52,576 nucleotides of DNA from Chromera velia. Taxonomy: Eukaryota; Sar; Chromeraceae. The notes beneath the pieces were generated by a model, which worked only from the letters and a program-made list of their open reading frames with translations, searched no databases and was not told where the DNA came from. The stretch spans positions 2,664-55,239 of the forward strand of contig JAHBMJ010000152.1 in the NCBI GenBank assembly GCA_018398765.1, given 5' to 3'. Of the stretch, positions 46,215 to 52,576 are shown piece by piece. Each line of letters starts with the position of its first letter. Position 1 is the first letter of the stretch. Made by a program: the position numbers and the translations under genes.

Positions 46215-47505
46215 TTTTCACGTTCTGTCTACATGAGCTGATTTACGTTGCGGTCAGAATCCGATCGCACGTCATGCCGTGATTCATTGACGAGGAAGAA
46301 AATGAAAGGGCAGAAAGATACACAGGTAGATGCAGACACAGAGAGGGAAACATGTACACACAAACAATACACACACACACACATACACACACACAGAGGG
46401 AGAGTGAGGGGGGGGGGGGACAGAGAGAGAGAAATGCTCTGGGAGCAAGACAGACGGAGCAAAGAACGAGTTGCAATGCAATTGTCATCCACAGACACGA
46501 GTGGAGCAGAGAGGAGACGGGCGGGCATTCAGTGAGTCAACGCATGGTCCAATCAGTCAGCAGAAAAGGCGGGAACAAGAATTCAGAGATTGAGGCACTC
46601 ACCCACTCATGGTCCCGAACGACCTGTCACTTGTCTGGTGGAATACCCGCGAGGGTCTTCTCACACGGACTCAAGCAAATGCAGTGGGTGGACCCTCGCC
46701 TTTGTCTCATCTTCTCTTTTTCTCCCTCTCGCTGACACACGTAGTCACACTCATACGCCAATCACGAGTTGTCCAGCCAGCCCCCTGATGTGAGTGAATG
46801 TCTCAGCATCATCAATGACTCTGCCTGGTGAGTCCGACTTCAGTCAATGTGTAGTTGAAGCATGAAGCCAACGGTGGCGCCTAAAGATACAGGTGCACTC
46901 ACAAATGCAAAAGATGCCCTTCCACTGTCCCCAAGTTCGCCCGCACGAGTAGAACCCTTGAGACACGCAACAACAATCACCCAGTGTCGGAAGCAACTGC
47001 TCTCTTCACCTGCTTTCTGCCTGAACTGGTTCAGTCTTCCGTCAAATCGCACATCATTCTGCGATTCGTTGACGAGGAACAAACCACAGAGAGCAGAAAG
47101 ATAAAGAGGCACATGGAGAGACCGGGAGAGAGAGAGAGACAGCCTAGGAGACAGCGAGAGGGAGAGGGAGAGAGAAAAAGAGGGGGAGAGAGAGAGAGAG
47201 ACAGATACACACAAGGAAGGGGCAAATCGCAATGGAATTCGCCCTCCACAGACACAAGTGGAGCAGAGAGGAGACGGACAGGGTTTCAACCTGTCAACGC
47301 ATGCACGAATCGGTCAGAAGAGAAGCCGGGAACAAGAATTCAGAGATTGAGGCACTCACCCACTAACGGTTCCAAACGACCTGTCACTTGTCTTGTGGAA
47401 TACCCGCGAGGGTCTTCTCACACGGACTCAAGCAAATGCAGTGGGTGGACCCTCGCCTTTGTCTCATCTTCTCTTTTTCTCCCTCTCTCCCTGACATACG
47501 TCATT
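46215..47505. repeat. Diverged tandem duplication, unit about 760-780 bp
   Basis: Copy A (about 46215-46740) and copy B (about 46985-47505) share long matches: for example ATTCAGAGATTGAGGCACTC at 46581 and at 47338, and the following 150 bp with few changes. Each copy also has a CA/GA or GA repeat in its middle. The left parts of the copies are more diverged than the right parts. Confidence 0.8.
46762..46980 (-). CDS. Candidate two-exon 3' end of an unknown gene
   Basis: A minus-strand exon ending at 46903 reads FRHWVIVVACLKGSTRAGEL and ends at a GTGAGT donor. An exon at 46824-46762 then reads AESLMMLRHSLTSGGWLDNS to TGA, in matching phase. It lies between the two copies of the tandem duplication. 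I do not recognise the protein and could not find clear upstream exons, though NESQNDVRFDGRLNQFRQK in copy B has a diverged twin in copy A. Confidence 0.3.
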
Positions 47506-48121
47506 ACACATCTCTGACTCACACGTGAGATCGAGACGAAAAAGCAAGCATGCAAAGGACAGCCAATCGATCACGCTCTTCCCCGAAGAGTCATGCAGGC
47601 AGAGTACCATCCATAGAACGGGAGGAGCGGGAAAGGGTTTGTACAGACAGTCAGACACGGACCAGAGGAGAAAAAACAGTCCCCATATGCCCCATCTTTC
47701 TCATCTGTGTGACAGCACGAATCGAATGCATGTCTCTCGCATTCCATGCCGTCTCTCTCCGTTCTCCTTTCCTACCATGCACTACCATGACCGTCATTGT
47801 ATGCTCTTTTGTTCCCTTTCTCTCTCAATCATTCACTCGGTGCTCACTCACTCACTCACGCACTCATTCTTTCATTCATTCATACACACACTCATTCATC
47901 AAGTCATTGCTTCGTGGGTTCATTCATGATCACTTCATGATTCATCCCTTTCTTCTCATTCGGCCAGCAAGTTTCTTCCGTCTGCTCTCTCGGCGTTCCT
48001 TCTCTTCTGGCTCTGTGGTTTTCAGTCAGTCAGAACAGTACAAAAAACCCAAAAAACCTTCGGCAGCGAGGCAGGGACAACTACATGTCGTGCTTTCATC
48101 TCTCTCTCTCTCTCGATGCAG

Positions 48122-48285
48122 ATTCGGGAATGGATACCGTAATTCATGCAGTCATGATGCTGTACGGCAACAGGGCGACTCTCAATCCAAACAAACCCAC
48201 GGCTCTCCAGAGAGGACAAAGAGAGAGACAACAGAGAGAAGAAGAAGTGCAGCCAATCAGCAAAAACGCCGGGCCGCACTTCTGA
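48122..48285 (+). CDS. Terminal exon of an unknown plus-strand gene
   Basis: After a (TC)n tract and the acceptor GATGCAG, the frame reads SGMDTVIHAVMMLYGNRATL and a charged tail ending NAGPHF and TGA at 48283-48285. It could also start within the exon at MDTVIH (51 aa). No family is recognised. It lies 73 bp from, and tail to tail with, the Argonaute stop at 48359. Confidence 0.45.
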
Positions 48286-48358
48286 CGATCCCCCCGTGTG
48301 GCCACCTGACCCCCTCCCTGTGCACTCTCTGGACACACGACAACCAACGCTCTGCCTC

Positions 48359-51300
48359 TCAAAGGAAGAAGTGGAGTCCGTTGGTTCCCACGTACTTGTT
48401 CCCTTCGAACACCCCTGCAGTCGGCACCGTGTCCCTCAAGAAGTCGTTCGCCTGTCTAGCCGCAGCCACGCAGGCCATCTCCACCTTCGTCGTCATCTCG
48501 CGTCTCGGGGTCCCCTTGGCCCTCACGAGACCCTTCGAGACCTCCCTCCACTCTTTCCGCAGACGCCAGCACAGAGTGTCTGCACGCTCGGCGAGGTGAT
48601 CGGCGTACAGGGCAGGGGTCGAGTACGAGACGGTCTTCGTCGCCCTCTGCAAGCACAAAACTCATTCATGACTATAGGTTCGTAAAATTCATTCTCTTTC
48701 CGCTCATTCACCAGTCCACTTATTCACAGACAAGGAGTCAGCACATGTCAGCACCGTGCAACAAAGCTCCACTACTCGACAGAAACAAAGTGCAAAACGA
48801 CGAAAGACTTCTCATCTTCCTTGCCCCTGCCTATCTCTTTCCTACGCACCCTCACATACGTCACAGAATCTCGGTTTTCGTTTTCTGTGTAATTTAGACA
48901 GCAGCAGACACGCAGAAGGAGGGAGGCTAGCGGGTAGACAGGTGCTGCCTGAAACACAAATTGAAAGGACATTCTCATGCGTGTTCATCTGTGAATCATG
49001 GCGGAGGTTCTGAGACCTCCGTATCTTCACATTGAGCAGTCCACACAGATTTCATCACCAAATCGAGGGAAGCCACTCTGACTCTCCGATCGACAGACTG
49101 ACCTGGCAGAGCGCACAGAGGTGGTAGACGAAGTGCATCATTGTGTCGTTGTCTATCTTGCCGTCCTCCTGGAAGGCATTCTTGTCGGTCAGAACGCAGA
49201 GGGCAGGGTGAGAGGTGCCTGCACAAAGGGGGTAAAGAGAGAAGCTGTCAGATGTTCTTCAAAGCTGGGGAAAAAAGCAGACGGGCCAGGAGGGGTGTAT
49301 CAGAACAACAGGGGGCCAAAGACAGACAGTTCACGACCGTCACTAACAAAAAGCAGCAGAAGAACACTCGCGAAGACTCTTGAGAATGATCAAACGCAGC
49401 TGCGTCAACGTATCCAGGAAGGCGTGCATTCTTGCCTGACCGACCGACCGACCGATGAGTCCTCTGTGGGCGCACATCCAGTATCCTCTGCAACCTTCAG
49501 GGAGCATCATATTTTCGAGTGACTTCATCATTGTGCCTGGCGGGAGCTGCCCGTCTCCCTGAGCGACCGTGCCCCTCGTGTTGTGCCTCTTTTGGATGCA
49601 GACGACAGTCAGACGGAGATCCTTCTCGCAGCCTACACTCGCGTAGAGGTCCACGATCTGTTGGCATTCCTTCGGAATCACCTCAGCGATCTGACCATCC
49701 GAGAGGCCGTCTCGGAACACCTGCATTGAGAATTGAAGGGAATGGAACGGAAAGAGATATTGATTGGCCGAGATACCCAACGGAGGAGCGAGTGAGCGAC
49801 CCATCAAGTCTGCGAGTCAGGACAGGAATTGGCGTCCCGCCTTTCTTGCCGTCCTGTCTGTGCAAATCTCTGTGTGAAGGTGTATGTAGGATCGGGAGGA
49901 TGTGAATGATTTGTGGGAAAGTCGCTTTCTCTTCGACCGTTTCTAGCTCATTGTGACGTCGCACGTTCTCCGTGCTCTTTCAGGTCTACATGCCATAACA
50001 CAAGTTTGATCATCCTCGGCAGATTTGTGACGAGTGATATGCGACTTACGATCAGCTGCCTCGGAGGTCGCATACGGCGTTCCTCTCCGACTAAGCGATG
50101 CATGAGACACTCTTTCAATTGCTCTCCAAAATCCAGGACCTCCTGCATGAAAACGGGCATGAACAGTTGCTCAAGCAGTCAGCGATTCGTTTGTGAGGAA
50201 CTGCAGCCACAAGTTCTCCTTTAGGGTCCTCAAATTGTTCCTCGCAGAATGTCTTGGAAGTGCTCGTACAGAAGTGTAGGCAGGCAAAAGGTGTGAGAGA
50301 CAAAAGACACCGTCGTGTGAGAGACAAAAGACACCGTCCAATGAAATCGCACGGAAGAGACATGGATGATCCAATGAATGCAAGCGGGTCATACGTGGGG
50401 ACGGAGGAATAGAGAAAATGAGGCAGCGGTGAAGAGGGGTGAAGGAGAAAAGGGGCCTTTGACGGGACGAAACCAAGAGGCCCGAACCAACTTATGGAGA
50501 AAAAGTGCAGCCGAGCAAATTGACCTCCGTTTTTGCCTTCTGAGCCCTGACGGAGTGGGTCCAGTGGGCCAGGTGCTCGTCCGACGACGCGACCATCCCG
50601 ACAAAAGAGGGGATCACCGAGTTCCCTCCCCCCCCCCTCGCCCCTGTCGGGTGTGTCACGTCCACTCCCACGACAGAGAGGTCCCCCTCGTTGAAGAGAC
50701 GGTGGACGGCTTGCACTGCCGGGCTGTGCTGGGGATTCAACCACCAGTTTCTTCCCCCGAGCTTCAAATTGACCTGCACAGAGAGAGAACAAGAAGCATA
50801 CGTCAAATATTCGATGAGCCAGCCAGAACTTCTTTTTTATGTGTGAATTGTCGCACAACAGGCAGGCAGGCAGGCAGGTAGACAGGGGCCCAACGACCGT
50901 CTAGATTTGTCAATGTTTACACAGACACTTTCACTCTTACTCATTCACTCAACACACGCTCCCACTCTCACTCTTTCACTCAATCAGTGACTCACTTTCT
51001 CACTCACTTCAACCGACGAACTTACGCAATAAACTCAGTCCGTCAATGAATCAACACATCCGAATGACTGACCTTGAGACCGATGTTGGATGCGTACTGC
51101 AGTCCCCCCTTGCCGCACGCTTTGTGCTTGACCATCGCGTTGTTCCGAAGCCTCTTATCCAAGAGGGTTTTCGTCAGGGCGCGGGGCTGGTCGGCGCCCC
51201 CGTCTTGCAGCCAGACGAAGCAGTATTGGGGAAACTGCACGTGCAGACAGAAGGACACAAAATGTCCTACAGGGCCACCAGGAAGAATTCTTTTGTTGGA

Positions 51301-52414
51301 TGGGGGGAAGTACAGAAAGGAAAAGTGAAGAGGAGAAATAAAAAGGAAGAATTCTTTTGTTGGATGAAGGGGAAGTACAGAAAGGAAGAGTGAAGAGGAG
51401 AAAAAAAAAGGAAGAATTCTTTTGTTGGATGAAGGGGAAGTACAGAAAGGAAGAGTGGAGAGGAGAAAGAAAAAGATTCTTTTGTTGGAAGGGGGGGAAG
51501 TACAGAAAGGAAGAGTGAAGAGGAGAAAGAAAAGGAGAAAGAGGGAGAGCAGACCTGGTGCGGTGTTAGAGCACAGACATGACAGAGAAGTGAAAAGAGA
51601 GATGCAGGAGATAGGGGAAGAAAAAGCAGAAATTCAGAAAGCGGAAGGAAAGAATCGATCAAGGCACTCACCCCGTGTCTCCCCACGTTGCTTTGCATCT
51701 CAGCCTCAAGGTGACTCTCCAGCCCCACACAATACTGGTGCAATTCTTCCTCGTTCTCGGCCCGGGGGGGGTTCCACCTCGCCTGGATAACGAAGAGGGG
51801 TCCATTTGCCAGGGTGATCGCGTGCTCGTCTCTGAGGACCTGGTGCATGTCCTGCCAGAATTTGTTCTCTCCCCCGTGCTGTTGGGCCAAGTCGATCACA
51901 CAGTAGGGGAGTGCAGGTTTCCCAATTCCTGCTGGGTCTGCAGACATGAAGTCTCGCATGTTCCACCCCCCATTCCTCACCTCGGGTGCCCCCATCTGTC
52001 CGTTGCCTCTCCGCGTCCTCATCTGAAGAGGGGGCGCAGGCAGGAGTTCACCCTGGACCTGCACACACATAGAAGCCAAAGGGGAAGAGAAAGAGATTCA
52101 AGAACATTAATTCGAAGACTACACAAAGGACCAAAAGTTCTCTCTGAGCAAGCAGAGCATTCCATTTCATTCGGTTTCCGTCTCATCCCAACAGCTACTG
52201 TACCCTCTCGTCTCGTCTCGTCTCGTCTCTGTGGGTCAAGCAACGGACCTGTTCCATCGTCCTGCTGATGGAGACGTTGAAATGAGCGAGAGGCCCCTCA
52301 CCCTCCATGTCACCACCGAAAAGGTCTCTGACGGTCTGGATGTTCTTCTGCTGTCGGTCTCTGGGCCGCATCAGCGCCCTCTTGTTGATTTGGTCCTTTT
52401 CGTTCTGCATCGGT
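48359..52414 (-). CDS. Argonaute family protein, C-terminal part (L2, MID, PIWI); 5' end outside the window
   Basis: Eight exons: 52414-52249, 52058-51672, 51234-51073, 50773-50525, 50142-50050, 49720-49453, 49218-49103 and 48646-48359, 575 codons and TGA, with all phases consistent. Exon 1 is the L2 linker (RPRDRQQKNIQTVRDLF, then FNVSISRTMEQ). Exons 2-3 are MID (NMRDFMSADP, QYCFVWLQDGG, ASNIGLK). Exons 4-8 are PIWI: VNLKLGGRNWWL, VVGVDVTHP (first Asp), QLKECLMHRL (Glu finger), VFRDGLSDGQ (second Asp), VVCIQKRHNTR, then GTSHPALCVLTDKNAF. In slicing Argonautes the last motif is GTSRPxHYHVL, whose His completes the catalytic set; here PALCVL has no His there. MID also looks unusual: the Tyr of the Tyr-x3-Lys pair that holds the guide 5' phosphate is not evident. 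It should bind small RNAs for silencing, perhaps without cutting. The N, L1 and PAZ parts are expected beyond 52,576. Confidence 0.93.
51281..51540. repeat. 62-65-bp minisatellite, four copies, in an Argonaute intron
   Basis: The unit begins GGAAGAATTCTTTTGTTGGA and continues with a GAAGTACAGAAAGGAAGAGT core and a GA-rich end. Copies start at about 51281, 51345, 51410 and 51470. It lies in the intron between 51234 and 51672. Confidence 0.85.
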
Positions 52415-52576
52415 CTGCAAACTCTCGAGAACACACAAAGAGAGAAGAGGATGAAGTGGAAAGGAGACCTGTTCTGCCTTTTTGTTTCCTGCAGGGCGGG
52501 TCATCGGGTTTCAGATACACAAAAAAAGGTAGCAAGTCGCTTCTCGCTTTCTTTCTCTCTCCCCCCCCCGCCCCCC

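Noticed and set aside
1-52576. Bacterial features, CRISPR arrays, operons, tRNA or rRNA genes
   Set aside because: The tandem arrays are microsatellites without unique spacers, genes are intron-split, and I found no tRNA cloverleaf or rRNA signature.

Overview
This window is nuclear DNA from a eukaryote. Its genes have many exons, GT-AG and a few GC-AG introns, long introns filled with (CA)n, (GA)n and other simple repeats, and one degenerate Ty3/gypsy retrotransposon. A chromerid-type alga or similar alveolate fits best. The reasons are a dually acylated MGC-type protein with a PH-like domain (resembling inner-membrane-complex ISP proteins), a plant-type RING-LON protein, and the repeat-rich introns. 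This assignment is inference. All gene models come from reading splice sites and checking that reading frames close across every junction; nothing was aligned to a database.

Layout. 2.3-8.6 kb, minus strand: a RING finger plus LON-domain E3 ligase-like gene of about 13 exons, 5' end unresolved. 10.1-10.5 kb, plus: two exons of an ammonium transporter with no partner exons. 14.2-18.8 kb, minus: an MGC-anchored PH-like protein, with an assembly gap at 15,342-15,669. 19.7-28.0 kb, plus: a complete 14-exon FUSC/aromatic-acid-exporter-type membrane protein of 1,094 aa, divergent from the previous gene. 28.0-33.2 kb: an AT-rich, gene-poor tract with a 242-bp MITE, two other inverted-repeat elements and CAAAT arrays. 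33.8-37.7 kb, minus: a three-exon, 849-aa type II membrane protein joining a GT8 glycosyltransferase to a second glycosyltransferase-like domain. 39.4-45.7 kb: a Ty3/gypsy chromovirus-like element on the minus strand with two LTRs, a tRNA-iMet-type primer site, gag, pol and chromodomain, broken by in-frame TAG codons and a frameshift. 46.2-47.5 kb: a diverged tandem duplication. 48.1-48.3 kb, plus: the last exon of an unknown gene, tail to tail with Argonaute. 48.4-52.4 kb, minus: the L2, MID and PIWI part of an Argonaute gene, cut by the window edge; its PIWI site keeps D, E and D but appears to lack the final His.

The host genes share traits. About 33 of 47 modelled 3' splice sites end in TGCAG. 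The stop codons that can be read are all TGA. Several introns carry microsatellites directly against the splice sites. The genes do not form one pathway: ubiquitin ligation or protein quality control, membrane transport, a pellicle-type membrane protein, Golgi glycosylation and small-RNA silencing are simply neighbours.
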